Below, piece after piece: positions 26,039 to 35,988 of a stretch of DNA of 64,000 nucleotides. The position numbers and the translations under genes were made by a program. The notes under the pieces are model-generated. The model was not told the DNA's origin. It made no database searches and saw only the letters and a program-made list of their open reading frames with translations. Every line of letters starts with the position of its first letter. The stretch's first letter is position 1. This DNA is from Microbacterium imperiale. GTDB taxonomy: Bacteria > Actinomycetota > Actinomycetes > Actinomycetales > Microbacteriaceae. The stretch spans positions 3,038,001 to 3,102,000 of the forward strand of contig NZ_JAGIOK010000001.1 in the NCBI RefSeq assembly GCF_017876655.1, written 5' to 3'.

Positions 26039-29000
26039 TGGGGTTCAACAACCCGTCCGTGTCGTGGTCCGAGATGGAGCGGCTGCTCAGCGGCAACCGC
26101 GCTCCGAGCGCGCCACCGGGAGCCGACGGCGGCGACAGCCCCGCCTGGTCGCGCAAGCGCGGGAAGTACTCGGCACCCCGGATCGAGCGGCCCGACAACG
26201 CCGTCCCGTACGCCGAGCTTCACGCCCACACGTCGTACTCGTTCCTCGACGGCGCCTCATCTCCCGAAGAGCTCGCCGAAGAGGCCGAGCGGCTCGGGTT
26301 GCACGCTCTCGCGGTCACCGATCACGACGGGTTCTACGGCATCGTGCGCTTCGCCGAGGCGGCCGAGCAGCTCGCCGTGAAGACCGTGTTCGGGGCCGAG
26401 CTCTCGCTCGACCTGCCGCAGCGGGTCGGAGCGTCGCGCAACGAGGCCGACCCTCCCGGCGAGCACCTGCTCGTGCTCGCCCGCGGCGAAGAGGGCTACC
26501 ACCGGCTCGCCGGCGCGCTGACGCAGGCGCAGCTCGCCGGGGCCGAGAAGGGCAAGCCGCGATACCGGCTCGACGACCTGGCCGACGCGGCCGATGGGCA
26601 CTGGAGCATCCTGACCGGTTGCCGCAAGGGCTCGGTGCGGCGGGCGCTCCTCGAGCGCGGAGCGGATGCCGCGGCGGCCGAGCTCGACGCGCTGGTGGCA
26701 CGCTTCGGTCGCGACGCGATCGAGGTCGAGCTGATCGACCACGGCGAGCCGCTGGACTCGCGGCACAACGACATCCTCGCGGGCCTCGCCCGTGAGCGCG
26801 GGCTGCCGGTGCTCGCGACGAACAACGTGCACTACGCCGTTCCCGAGCGGGCGCACCTGGCCGCGGCGATCGCCGCCGTCCGGGCGAACCGGGGGCTCGA
26901 CGAGCTCGACGGATGGCTGCCCGCGCACGCGGGCGCCCACCTGCGATCGGGAGCCGAGATGACGCGACGGTTCCGCCGCTATCCCGGCGCCGTCGCCCGC
27001 ACCGTCACCGTCGCCGACGAGCTGGCGTTCCCGCTGCGTCGGGCCAAGCCCGCGCTGCCGAAGCTGCCTGTGCCCGAGGGGCACACCCCGATGTCATGGT
27101 TGCGGCACCTCGTGTGGGAGGCCGTTCCGCGCAAGTACCCGGGCCTGCCGCCGAAAGACCGCGACCGCATCGAACGCGAGCTGGCGGTGATCGAGCAGAA
27201 GGACTTCCCGGGCTACTTCCTCATCGTGCACGGCATCGTGCAAGAGGCGCGGCGGCGCGGCATCCTGTGTCAGGGACGGGGATCGGCCGCCAACAGCGCC
27301 GTCTGCTACCTGCTCGACATCACCGCGATCGACTCGATCTACTACCAGCTGCCGTTCGAGCGCTTCCTCTCCGCACTGCGCGAGGAAGAGCCCGACATCG
27401 ACGTCGATTTCGACTCCGACCGGCGCGAAGAGATCATCCAGTGGGTGTACCAGACGTACGGACGCGAGCGCGCGGCGCAGGTGGCGAACGTCATCCAGTA
27501 CCGGCCGAAGAACGCCGTGCGCGACATGGCGAAAGCGCTCGGGCATTCGCCGGGTCAGCAGGACGCCTGGTCGAAGCAGGTCGAGCGCTGGGGAGCGACC
27601 CTCGACACCGGCCCCGACCACGACATCCCCGAACGCGTGCTGATGTACGCCGCCGAGCTGCTGAAGGCGCCGCGGCACCTCGGCATCCACTCCGGCGGCA
27701 TGGTGCTGACCGATCGTCCCGTCGGCGAGGTCGTGCCGATCGAGCACGCGCGCATGGAGAACCGCACCGTCATCCAGTGGGACAAGGACGATGCCGCCTG
27801 GATGGGGCTGGTGAAGTTCGACCTGCTCGGACTCGGCATGCTCGCCGCCCTGCAGTACTGCTTCGACCTCATCGAGGGTGCGACGGGGGAGCGGTTCGAG
27901 CTGTCGACGCTGCCGAAGGAAGAGGCGGCGGTCTACGACATGCTGTGCCGGGCGGATTCGATCGGGGTGTTCCAGGTCGAGTCGCGTGCGCAGATGGGGC
28001 TGCTGCCGCGCCTGCAGCCGCGCCGGTTCTACGACCTCGTGATCGAGATCGCGCTGATCCGGCCGGGACCCATTCAGGGCGGCGCCGTGCACCCGTACGT
28101 CCGGCGCAAGCTCGGCCACGAGAAGACCACCTATCCGCACGAGAAGCTCAAGCCCGTGCTCGAGCGCACGCTCGGGGTGCCCGTGTTCCAGGAGCAGCTC
28201 ATGCAGATGGGCATGGTGATCGGTGGGCTCTCCGGTGAGGACGCCGACCTGCTGCGCCGCGCGATGGGGTCCAAGCGCGGCGTGGAGCGCATCGACTCGC
28301 TCAAGCAGAAGCTCTACGACGGCATGGCCGAGAACGGCCTGGTGGGGGATGCCGCCGACGACATCTACGCGAAGATCCAGGCGTTCGCGAACTTCGGCTT
28401 CGCCGAGAGCCATTCGCTGTCGTTCGGGCTGCTCGTGTATGCCAGCTCGTGGATCAAGCTCCACTACCCGGCGGCGTTCCTGGCGGGGCTCCTCCGCGCG
28501 CAGCCGATGGGCTTCTACTCACCGGCGACGCTGTCGGCCGATGCCCGGCGCCACGGGGTCGAGGTGCGCCGCCCCGATCTGCAGCTCTCGGACGCGGAGG
28601 CGCTGCTCGAACCCGTGTCGGGAGGCGAGGGGCGTACGGCGCCGACGGGGCGCGACAGCTGCCTCGGCGAGCAGCCTCCGGTGCCGGTCTTCGACATCAA
28701 CGCCCCCGACGAGTCGGCGGAGCATCGACGCGACGGCGCCTTCGCGGTCCGGCTGGGCCTGGCGGCCGTCACGGGCATCGGCAAGAAGTTCGCCGAACGC
28801 ATCGTCGCCGAGCGCAAGGCATCCGGTCCGTACCGCGACATGCGCGACCTCGTGCGCCGCACCGGCGCCGACACCACCCAGCTCGAAGCCCTCGCGACCG
28901 CTGGCGCGCTCGAGTGCTTCGGCCATACCCGGCGAGAGGCGATCTGGCTGGCGGGCTCGGCCGCGCAGGACCGCATCGAGTACCTGCCCGATTCGCTCAT

Positions 29001-29448
29001 CGCCGTGCAGCCGCCGCTGTTCACCGACCAGTCGAGCTACGACGTGCTGGCCTCCGACCTGTGGGCGACGGGGATCTCGCCCGACGATCATCCGATGACG
29101 CACTACCGCTCGCAGCTGGATGCGCGCGGCGTGCTCACGGCCAACGATCTGCGTCAGCACGAGTCGGGGCGCCGCGTCGAGATCGCCGGACTCGTCACGC
29201 ACCGGCAGCGCCCCGCGACGGCGTCGGGCATCACGTTCCTGAACCTCGAGGACGAGCACGGGCTCATGAACGTGATCTGCTCGACCGGCATGTGGCACCG
29301 CTACCGGCGCGTCGTGCGCGACAGTCCGGCGCTCATCGTGCGCGGCATCCTCGAGCGTTCGAACGAGGGTGTGGTCAACATCCTCGCCGACGCCTTCGAA
29401 GACCTGCGGGTGGCGGGGATGCGGCACCAGTCCCGAGACTTCCGGTGA
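26038..29448 (+). CDS. dnaE2: Error-prone DNA polymerase DnaE2
   Basis: 1136 aa, the normal DnaE2 length. An N-terminal PHP domain (YAELHAHTSYSFLDGASSPE and AVTDHDGFYG) is followed by the C-family polymerase palm with catalytic Asp residues in EEPDIDVDFDSDRREE, fingers with AQVANVIQYRPKNAVRDMAK, the helix-hairpin-helix region AAVTGIGKKFAERIV and a C-terminal OB fold (RRVEIAGLVTHRQRP). It replicates past lesions after SOS induction and causes induced mutation. ImuA'-ImuB-DnaE2 overlap tightly, so they are made together under one LexA box. Confidence 0.96.
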   Translation: MGFNNPSVSWSEMERLLSGNRAPSAPPGADGGDSPAWSRKRGKYSAPRIERPDNAVPYAELHAHTSYSFLDGASSPEELAEEAERLGLHALAVTDHDGFYGIVRFAEAAEQLAVKTVFGAELSLDLPQRVGASRNEADPPGEHLLVLARGEEGYHRLAGALTQAQLAGAEKGKPRYRLDDLADAADGHWSILTGCRKGSVRRALLERGADAAAAELDALVARFGRDAIEVELIDHGEPLDSRHNDILAGLARERGLPVLATNNVHYAVPERAHLAAAIAAVRANRGLDELDGWLPAHAGAHLRSGAEMTRRFRRYPGAVARTVTVADELAFPLRRAKPALPKLPVPEGHTPMSWLRHLVWEAVPRKYPGLPPKDRDRIERELAVIEQKDFPGYFLIVHGIVQEARRRGILCQGRGSAANSAVCYLLDITAIDSIYYQLPFERFLSALREEEPDIDVDFDSDRREEIIQWVYQTYGRERAAQVANVIQYRPKNAVRDMAKALGHSPGQQDAWSKQVERWGATLDTGPDHDIPERVLMYAAELLKAPRHLGIHSGGMVLTDRPVGEVVPIEHARMENRTVIQWDKDDAAWMGLVKFDLLGLGMLAALQYCFDLIEGATGERFELSTLPKEEAAVYDMLCRADSIGVFQVESRAQMGLLPRLQPRRFYDLVIEIALIRPGPIQGGAVHPYVRRKLGHEKTTYPHEKLKPVLERTLGVPVFQEQLMQMGMVIGGLSGEDADLLRRAMGSKRGVERIDSLKQKLYDGMAENGLVGDAADDIYAKIQAFANFGFAESHSLSFGLLVYASSWIKLHYPAAFLAGLLRAQPMGFYSPATLSADARRHGVEVRRPDLQLSDAEALLEPVSGGEGRTAPTGRDSCLGEQPPVPVFDINAPDESAEHRRDGAFAVRLGLAAVTGIGKKFAERIVAERKASGPYRDMRDLVRRTGADTTQLEALATAGALECFGHTRREAIWLAGSAAQDRIEYLPDSLIAVQPPLFTDQSSYDVLASDLWATGISPDDHPMTHYRSQLDARGVLTANDLRQHESGRRVEIAGLVTHRQRPATASGITFLNLEDEHGLMNVICSTGMWHRYRRVVRDSPALIVRGILERSNEGVVNILADAFEDLRVAGMRHQSRDFR

Positions 29449-29488
29449 CCGTGCCGCCCGGACCAGCCACCGCCCAAGTCGCCGCTCG

Positions 29489-30814
29489 CTAGGAGGAGAA
29501 GACCGCGAAGCCGCCGGCCGGGATCTCGGCCTCGGCGCTCAAGAGCCGGGCGGTACCGGCGAGCACGCGACGGGCGTCGGCCACCGGCACCGTCACGGGA
29601 CCGTCGCCGAGGTTCAGTGCCGTGATGATGGCCTCCGTCCCCGTGGCGGTGCGCAGCACCATCGACGTGTTCTCGAGGTGAACGGCATCCGTGTGGGCGC
29701 GGTGCAGCCACGGATGCTGCCGGCGCAGCGCGATCAGCTGCTGGTGGGTCCGCAGGATGCGCTCGGCGCTCGCCGACAGCGCTTCCGGCGACGGCGGCGC
29801 GTCGGGGAACTCCGGGCGGACGGCGTCGTCGCCACCGAGACGCTCCTCCTTGACCGCTTCGTAGCCGAACTCGTCGCCGGCGTAGACCGAGGGCACGCCG
29901 GCGACCGTGAACAGCACCGCGAGGGCATGCGGCACGCGGTCGACCCCGATGGCCGAAGCGATGCGGGTGACGTCGTGGTTTCCGACGAACGTCTGCGGCG
30001 CATAGACGGCGAGCAGCTCGTTGTTCCGCTCGATCGCGTGCGCGAGCTCGAACAGGTTGCCGTCGCTGATCGCGTGCCAGATGCCCTGCCACAGCTCGTA
30101 CTGCGTCAGCGAGTCCATCGTCGACTCCCGCACGATGCTCGCGGCGTCGCCGTGGATGACCTCGCCCACGAACCAGGCGTCGGGGTGCGCGGAACGCACC
30201 CGGGGGAGCACCCGCGCCCAGAACTGCGGGGGCACCGCGTACGCGGCATCCAGACGCCATCCGTCGATGCCCCGGTTCAACCAGTGCGTCATGACGTCGA
30301 CGACGAAGTCCTCCACCGCGGGGGACGCGTGGTTGAGCGCGACGAGCGCGTCGTGGCCCTCGAAGACGTCGGCGTCGACACGGTCCCCGGGCGACCAGCC
30401 GTCCCACCGCACGCGGAACAGGTCGGCCGTGTCGGCCTCGGGCCCGTGGGTCTCGAGGGCGCGGAAGGCGGGGTGCTCGCGTCCGACGTGGTTGAAGACG
30501 CCGTCGAGCAGAATCCGGATGCCGCGGTCGCGGGCCGCCGCGATGAGCCGGTCGACGTCACCGTCGTCACCGAGCCGCGGGTCGATGCGGAAGTGGTCGG
30601 TGGTGTCGTATCCGTGCGTCGTCGACGCGAACACGGGCCCGAGCAGCAGACCGTTCAGCCCGAGGTCGACGAGATGGTCCAGCCAGCCCTCGATCCGTGG
30701 CAGTCGGTGCACGACGCCGCCGTCACGCTCCTCGTCAGTGGGGCGGATCGGCGCGCCGGTGAACCCCAGCGGGTACACGTGCCACCACATGACGGTCTCG
30801 GTCCAGCTGCTCAT
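29489..30814 (-). CDS. GH13 alpha-amylase family glycosidase
   Basis: 441 aa, cytoplasmic (no signal peptide). The (beta/alpha)8 barrel motifs are present: LLDGVFNHVG (region I), GWRLDAAYAV with the nucleophile Asp (II), WFVGEVIHGD with the acid/base Glu (III) and FVGNHDVTRI with the third Asp (IV). The MWWHVYPLGF start is typical of alpha-glucan-acting members. The exact substrate (maltodextrin, sucrose or trehalose-type) cannot be fixed. It is convergent with dnaE2 and divergent from the MFS gene. ATG 30814 was chosen; an earlier start five codons upstream is possible. Confidence 0.88.
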   Translation of the reverse strand: MSSWTETVMWWHVYPLGFTGAPIRPTDEERDGGVVHRLPRIEGWLDHLVDLGLNGLLLGPVFASTTHGYDTTDHFRIDPRLGDDGDVDRLIAAARDRGIRILLDGVFNHVGREHPAFRALETHGPEADTADLFRVRWDGWSPGDRVDADVFEGHDALVALNHASPAVEDFVVDVMTHWLNRGIDGWRLDAAYAVPPQFWARVLPRVRSAHPDAWFVGEVIHGDAASIVRESTMDSLTQYELWQGIWHAISDGNLFELAHAIERNNELLAVYAPQTFVGNHDVTRIASAIGVDRVPHALAVLFTVAGVPSVYAGDEFGYEAVKEERLGGDDAVRPEFPDAPPSPEALSASAERILRTHQQLIALRRQHPWLHRAHTDAVHLENTSMVLRTATGTEAIITALNLGDGPVTVPVADARRVLAGTARLLSAEAEIPAGGFAVFSS

Positions 30815-30929
30815 CCCAGCAGTCAACACGACCCGGGCGGTGTGGGGGAGCGGCGTGCGGACCGGCCCGTTCGGGCCTAGGGTGTCGGCCCGCGGCCCCT
30901 AGAGTGGTCCGGCACCCTCGGAGATCCTC

Positions 30930-32174
30930 TTGTCGACCCCACCCCCGTCTTATCGCGCCGTTCTGCGCACGCCCGGCGTGCGTCCGGCGTTCCTTCCGAG
31001 CATCATCGGGCGGCTCTCGCTGGCGACGTCCGGCCTCGCGCTCGTGCTGATGCTCGAACAGTCGACGGGATCGTTCGCGATCGCAGGCGCCATCACGGCC
31101 GCCCTCGGCATCGCCAACGTCATTGCGACGCCCGTGCGCGCGCGCCTGATCGACCGTCGCGGACAGCTGGCGGTCATGACGGCGCTGGGCGCCCTGCACG
31201 CCCTCTCGCTCATCGCGTTCGCTGTCTTCCCCGCGGCGCCGCTGCCGGTGCTGCTCGTCCTGAGCGTCGTCGCGGGGGTGTCGTCGCCGCCGTTCGGCGC
31301 GACGATGCGCGTGGTCTGGTCGCATGCCCTGCCCGCCGGCGCGCTGCGCACCCGCGGGTTCAGCCTCGACGCGGTCGCCGAGGAGGTGACGTTCGCGGTC
31401 GGGCCTCTCGTCGCGGCGGCGCTCGTCGCGCTGTCGGGGCCGGTGGCCGCGCTCGTGCTGTCGGCCGGCTGCGTCGCCGTAGGGACGGGGCTGTTCGTGG
31501 CGAGCGGGCTGTCGCGTCAGCAGCGCGGGTCGCATCGGATCACCGCGGACGCACCTGCGTTCCCGAGCGCGCGGACGCCGCTGCGCAGCCGCGGGTTCCT
31601 CCCCGTCGTGCTGGCCATGACCGCGCCGGGGCTCATCCTGGGGGCGGTCGAGCTCGCCGCCCCGGCGCTCGCCGTCGAAGCGGATGCGCCGTTCATGGCC
31701 GGCATCCTGCTCGCGCTGTTCGCGTCGGCGAGCGCGATCGGCGGGCTGCTCTTCGGGCGGCTGCGGCTTCCCGGATCGCACGCCGCGCAACTGCTCGCGA
31801 TGCTGGGTGTGCTGGTCCTGTGCACGGGTGTCGCGGGCACCGTCGGCGGTCTCGTCGCGGGAGCCGTCGGGCTCGTGCTCGGCGGGCTGTGCCTGGCGCC
31901 GCTGCTCATCGTCGGCTACCTCTCGGCCGACGAGCTGACCGACCCGCGCGTCCGCACCGAGGCCAGCAGCTGGATCAACACCGCGGTGAACCTCGGCGCC
32001 GCGGTGGGAGCGCTCGTCTTCGGCGCGATCACGGATGCCGCCACCCCGGGCTGGGCGCTCGCGGCCACGGCTCTCGTCGCGGCCGGCATCGGTGTCGCCG
32101 TCGGTCCGGTTCTCGTGCGACACGCCGCCCCGCCGGACGCGGCTCCGGACGGCGCCGCCGAGGCGACCGGCTGA
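30930..32174 (+). CDS. MFS transporter
   Basis: 414 aa with 12 likely membrane helices. MFS features: RARLIDRRGQLAVM in the loop between helices 2 and 3 (motif A-like), and the symmetrical second half starting near FLPVVLAMTAPGLILGAVEL. It looks like the drug/proton antiporter group, but the substrate is unknown. The start is TTG 30930 (MSTPPPSYRAVLRTPG), the first codon before the family-like N-terminus; an upstream alternative was not seen. It is convergent with the NarL-type operon. Confidence 0.82.
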   Translation: MSTPPPSYRAVLRTPGVRPAFLPSIIGRLSLATSGLALVLMLEQSTGSFAIAGAITAALGIANVIATPVRARLIDRRGQLAVMTALGALHALSLIAFAVFPAAPLPVLLVLSVVAGVSSPPFGATMRVVWSHALPAGALRTRGFSLDAVAEEVTFAVGPLVAAALVALSGPVAALVLSAGCVAVGTGLFVASGLSRQQRGSHRITADAPAFPSARTPLRSRGFLPVVLAMTAPGLILGAVELAAPALAVEADAPFMAGILLALFASASAIGGLLFGRLRLPGSHAAQLLAMLGVLVLCTGVAGTVGGLVAGAVGLVLGGLCLAPLLIVGYLSADELTDPRVRTEASSWINTAVNLGAAVGALVFGAITDAATPGWALAATALVAAGIGVAVGPVLVRHAAPPDAAPDGAAEATG

Positions 32175-32175
32175 C

Positions 32176-32865
32176 TCAGCGCTCGACGCTGACCACGCCG
32201 AGTTCGTAGGCGCGGATGACCGCTTGTACGCGGTTCGCGAGGTCGAGCTTCACGAGAATCCGGCCAAAGTGCGCCTTCACCGTCGATTCGCTCAGGTGCA
32301 GGGCCTCGGCAATCTCCGCGTTCGTCAGGCCCTGTCCGACGCAACGGAACACGTCGCGCTCGCGCGGCGAGAGCGCGTCGAGGGCACTGTCGGATGCCGG
32401 TGCGTCCGGCCGCGCGAGGTGGGGCATCGCGATGTCGATGAGTTTCGCCGTGATCCGTGGTGACACCACGGCGTCGCCCGTCGTGACGGCCCGCACCGCG
32501 GCGACGAGCTCGTCGGGCCGCGTGTTCTTGAGCAGGAAGCCCGCGGCTCCCGCACGTAGCGCACCGAAGGCGAACTCGTCGAGGTCGTACGTCGTCAGCA
32601 CGAGGATGCGGGTGTCGGGCAGCGCGGCGGTGAGCTGCCGCGTCGCCTCGATGCCGTCGACCCCCGGCATCCGCACATCCATCAGGACGACGTCGGGTCG
32701 CAGGCGCTGCGCGGCCCGGACGGCCTCCGCTCCGTCGGACGCCTCGCCGACCACGACGATGTCGGGCTGCGCCTCGAGCACGAGACGGAGCCCGTACCGG
32801 ATCAGCTCCTGGTCGTCGACGAGCAGCACCGCGATGCGGTCCTCGTGCGTGCCGGGCTGGCTCAT
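32176..32865 (-). CDS. NarL/LuxR-family response regulator
   Basis: 229 aa. Receiver domain with phosphoacceptor Asp63 in VVLMDVRMPGVDG and the conserved Lys in GFLLKNTRPDEL. The C-terminal LuxR-type HTH is LSPRERDVFRCVGQGLTNAE and STVKAHFGRILVKLDL. It is last in a leftward operon: ABC ATPase, permease, sensor kinase, regulator. Its ATG overlaps the kinase stop (ATGA). It probably controls this operon in response to the signal sensed by the kinase, perhaps a peptide or cell-wall stress. Confidence 0.94.
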   Translation of the reverse strand: MSQPGTHEDRIAVLLVDDQELIRYGLRLVLEAQPDIVVVGEASDGAEAVRAAQRLRPDVVLMDVRMPGVDGIEATRQLTAALPDTRILVLTTYDLDEFAFGALRAGAAGFLLKNTRPDELVAAVRAVTTGDAVVSPRITAKLIDIAMPHLARPDAPASDSALDALSPRERDVFRCVGQGLTNAEIAEALHLSESTVKAHFGRILVKLDLANRVQAVIRAYELGVVSVER

Positions 32866-34061
32866 CGGTCCTCCGTCGAGAGGCGCACGAACACCCGCCA
32901 GCCGCCTCCGGCGACCGGCCCCGCCTCCACCGACCCATCGTAGAAGGCGGCCCGTTCGCGGATACCGACCAGCCCGCGGCCCGCGCCCGCGGCTGCGGTG
33001 GCGGGCGCCGACACGTCCTTGACCAGGATCGTCACCTCGGAGCGGTCGAACACCAGCTGCACGACCACGTCGCGCACGTCGCGGCCGTGACGCAGCACGT
33101 TGGTCAGCGCCTCTTGCACGATGCGGTAGATCGTCAGGCTCACCGCGGCGCCCTCGGGCAGCGTCCCGGTCTGCTCCAGGCGCACCGGGATGCCGGCGCC
33201 CCGGAACTCCTCGACGAGCGCGGGGATCCGCTCCACCCGCGGCGCTTCGGCCGGCGGTGCGGCATCCCGCTCGTCGCGGACGGCGGTGAGCAGCCGGCGC
33301 ACCTCGCCGAGCGTTCGGCGGCCCGTTTCGCTGACACGGCCGATCGCGCGGTGCGCCTCGTCGGGACGGGTGTCGACCGACGCCTGTGCGCCGTCGGCGA
33401 GCGCGACCATCACCGCGAGGCTGTGGGCGATGACGTCGTGCATCTCGCGTGCGATGCGCTCCCGTTCGGCCGCGGCGGCGATGCTCGCCTCCTGGTCGCG
33501 CTCGCGCCGCAGATGCTCGGCCCGCTCGGCGAGCGCCGCGGCCTGGCGGCGGCCGTGACCGGCGTTGATGCCGAGCAGCGTGGCGATCAGGGCCGCTGCG
33601 AGCACGACCACGGTGATGCTGAGCCAGTCGATGGGCCAGGCTGCGGCATCCGCGCGCGGGGCCAGCCCGAGCAGCGGCGGTCCGGAGCGAACCCGCAGCG
33701 CGAGCACGAGCGCCGCGACCGTTCCGCCGACAGCAGCCCACCCGAACGCGATCCACGCGCCGCGGCTGTCGCGCACCCCCGCCCGGTACAGCGCGACGAT
33801 CACGAGAGCCGCCTCCGCGCCCGAGCCCGCGGCGAACGACGCCAGCATCAGGATGACGGCCGCCCCGAACCCGGCGGTGGGATGCTGACGCCAGGTGAGG
33901 ACGACGGCCGTCCCGGCGATGGCGAGCAGCACCAGCGGCCACGGGGGAGTGGCGATGGTGGACTCGACCGACAGGTATGCCAGGATCGCCGCGATGGCCA
34001 GGTAGCAGGCCAGGAGGACGGCGTCGGCGGCATCCGGTCGTCGCCGGGACGGCGCCATCAT
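32862..34061 (-). CDS. Sensor histidine kinase, NarL-type partner
   Basis: 399 aa. Six or so N-terminal membrane helices with short loops (no large sensor domain), a coiled-coil-like linker (AERAEHLRRERDQEASIAAA), the HisKA_3 dimerisation site with the phospho-His in ERIAREMHDVIAHSLAVM, and a HATPase domain with EALTNVLRHG and GRGLVGIRERA. Kinases of this shape often sense membrane or antimicrobial stress together with a linked ABC transporter. Start ATG 34061 overlaps the permease stop as ATGA. Confidence 0.92.
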   Translation of the reverse strand: MMAPSRRRPDAADAVLLACYLAIAAILAYLSVESTIATPPWPLVLLAIAGTAVVLTWRQHPTAGFGAAVILMLASFAAGSGAEAALVIVALYRAGVRDSRGAWIAFGWAAVGGTVAALVLALRVRSGPPLLGLAPRADAAAWPIDWLSITVVVLAAALIATLLGINAGHGRRQAAALAERAEHLRRERDQEASIAAAAERERIAREMHDVIAHSLAVMVALADGAQASVDTRPDEAHRAIGRVSETGRRTLGEVRRLLTAVRDERDAAPPAEAPRVERIPALVEEFRGAGIPVRLEQTGTLPEGAAVSLTIYRIVQEALTNVLRHGRDVRDVVVQLVFDRSEVTILVKDVSAPATAAAGAGRGLVGIRERAAFYDGSVEAGPVAGGGWRVFVRLSTEDR

Positions 34062-34900
34062 GCGTCTTTCGTCCGCAGCGCGATGGCGCCGATCACGAGG
34101 GCGCCCGCGGCCCAGATCGCCGCGATCATCCAGCCGGCGCCGACGCTGATGTGTCCGCTCCACAGGTCGATGAACGGGCCGCCCTCGATGCCGACCCGGC
34201 CCATCGCATCGCCCGCGTTGCCGAGCAGCGCCAGGCGCAGGACGCGCGAGAGCAGACCGAACGGCAGCAGCGAGCTGAGCACCGGCAGCAGCAGGGTCGC
34301 CGCGAAGACGATGATCGATCCCGCCGTCGTCGAGCGCACCAGCGTCGTCACACCGAGCCCGAACACGGCGCAGAGTCCCAGGTAGACAGCCGAGCCGACG
34401 AGGGCGAGCATCACGCCGGCAGCGGTCAGCGGGGCGTCGAGGCCGAAGCTCGCGTAAATGGGGTTCGTGAGGGCCCAGGCGGCGAACACCGTGACGAGCG
34501 CCACGACGGTCACGGCAGTGAAAGCGACGAAGGCTTTCGCGGCGAGCACGCGCATCCGGTGCGGGACGGCGGTGAGCGTCGTCTGCATGGCGCCGGAGGA
34601 GTACTCGGCGCCGATCAACATAACGCCGAAGATACCGGCGATGATCTGCCCGAGCACGACCGTCGGCACCGTGACGTCGGCGAGGGTCCGCTCGATCGAG
34701 GGAACCGAGGGCACCCCCGACGACTCGAGCGTCACCCCCAGGAACAGACTGCCACCCGCCCCGATGGCGAGGATGCCGGCGAGCGCGAGAACGGATGCCG
34801 GCAGGCTCAGGGCCTTGATCCACTCCGAATGCACGACGGCCGCGAACGGCGGGCGCTGTGTGCGGGCGTCGGCGCGGTGCGGTTTGGTGGTGAGGGCCAT
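34058..34900 (-). CDS. ABC transporter permease, ABC-2 type
   Basis: 280 aa with six membrane helices and a cytoplasmic N-terminus (VHSEWIKALSLPAS), typical of BcrB/NatB-like permeases that pair with a separate ATPase. The first loop VLGQIIAGIFGVMLIGAEYSS is characteristic. It is coupled to the ATPase gene by a 1-nt TGATG overlap and to the kinase by ATGA. It likely exports a small hydrophobic compound or gives resistance to a membrane-active peptide; the substrate is unknown. Confidence 0.88.
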   Translation of the reverse strand: MALTTKPHRADARTQRPPFAAVVHSEWIKALSLPASVLALAGILAIGAGGSLFLGVTLESSGVPSVPSIERTLADVTVPTVVLGQIIAGIFGVMLIGAEYSSGAMQTTLTAVPHRMRVLAAKAFVAFTAVTVVALVTVFAAWALTNPIYASFGLDAPLTAAGVMLALVGSAVYLGLCAVFGLGVTTLVRSTTAGSIIVFAATLLLPVLSSLLPFGLLSRVLRLALLGNAGDAMGRVGIEGGPFIDLWSGHISVGAGWMIAAIWAAGALVIGAIALRTKDA

Positions 34901-35826
34901 CACTGGTTCTCCTTCGTGCTGGTCGGTGCGGAGCGGTACTCGGTGGCTTGCGCGGTGAGGGCCAGGTAGGCGTCTTCGAGCGAGCCGGCGACCGAGGTCA
35001 CCTCGTAGAGCACGACCCCCGCGGCTCCCGCGATACCGGCGACCTCTTCGGCCGAGAGGTCGGTGATGTCGAGCGCTCCGTCGGCGCGGGTGACCACCGT
35101 CACGCCGGGGCGGGCGATCGCGGCGCGCAGGCGGTCGGGGTCGTGCGTACGCACCCGCACCACCGGCTGCGTCACACCGGCGATGACCTCCTGCAGCGGG
35201 CCGTCGGCGAGGATCGCACCGCGCCCGATCACGATGAGCTGCTCGGCGGTCTGCGCCATCTCGCTCATCACGTGCGACGACAGCAGCACCGTCCGGCCCG
35301 CCGCGGCAAGGTCGCGCAGCAGACCGCGGATCCACAGGATGCCGTCGGGGTCGAGCCCGTTGATTGGCTCGTCGAGGATGATCGTCTGCGGGTCACCCAG
35401 CAGCGCCGCCGCGATGCCGAGCCGCTGGCCCATGCCGAGAGAGAACCCGCCCACGCGCTTGTTCGCGACCGCGGCGATGCCCGTGCGTTCCATGACCTCG
35501 TGCACCCGCCGGGCACGGATGCGGTGCGTCGCGGCGATCGCGAGCAGGTGCTTGTAGGCGGTGCGTCGCTTGTGCGCGGCGCGGGCGTCGAGCAGCACGC
35601 CCACCTCACGAAGAGGTGCCGGCAGGTCGCGGTAGGCGCGGCCGTTGACCTCGGCGGTGCCGGATGTCGGCCGGTCGAGCCCGACGATCATGCGCATGGT
35701 CGTCGACTTGCCGGCGCCGTTCGGACCGAGAAACCCGGTCACCTTGCCCGGCTCGACGGTGAAGTCGAGGCCGTCGACGGCCACCTTGTCGCCGTACCGT
35801 TTCGACAGCGATTGAACACGGATCAT
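34900..35826 (-). CDS. ABC transporter ATP-binding protein
   Basis: 308 aa. Walker A GPNGAGKST, the Q-loop region with LLDARAAHKRRTAYKHL, a signature FSLGMGQR, and Walker B with TIILDEPINGLDPDG followed by SSHVMSEM (H-loop). The LGMGQR variant of the signature and the C-terminal regulatory region fit the BcrA/NatA group. It is the first gene of a four-gene operon that includes its own two-component system. Its ATG lies at 35826, with a GTGACA-containing upstream region and an AAGGG site. Confidence 0.95.
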   Translation of the reverse strand: MIRVQSLSKRYGDKVAVDGLDFTVEPGKVTGFLGPNGAGKSTTMRMIVGLDRPTSGTAEVNGRAYRDLPAPLREVGVLLDARAAHKRRTAYKHLLAIAATHRIRARRVHEVMERTGIAAVANKRVGGFSLGMGQRLGIAAALLGDPQTIILDEPINGLDPDGILWIRGLLRDLAAAGRTVLLSSHVMSEMAQTAEQLIVIGRGAILADGPLQEVIAGVTQPVVRVRTHDPDRLRAAIARPGVTVVTRADGALDITDLSAEEVAGIAGAAGVVLYEVTSVAGSLEDAYLALTAQATEYRSAPTSTKENQ

Positions 35827-35988
35827 GTGTCACCCTTTCGTCGTCGTCGACGCTACGAAGGGGCGCGGGATGCCACATCGGCCCCGGGTCCGGATCTGCT
35901 GGCGCGACCAGTACCTGGGTCTATACCGCCTCCGCGCGCTTCGGTGTCACCGCTTGCCTGATCATCGGCGGCCCGTGAAGATCGACGC

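Noticed and set aside
32862..34823. Extended sensor kinase reading of 653 aa
   Set aside because: The extra N-terminal part lies over the permease gene in another frame; the ATGA overlap at 34061 gives a normal kinase start.
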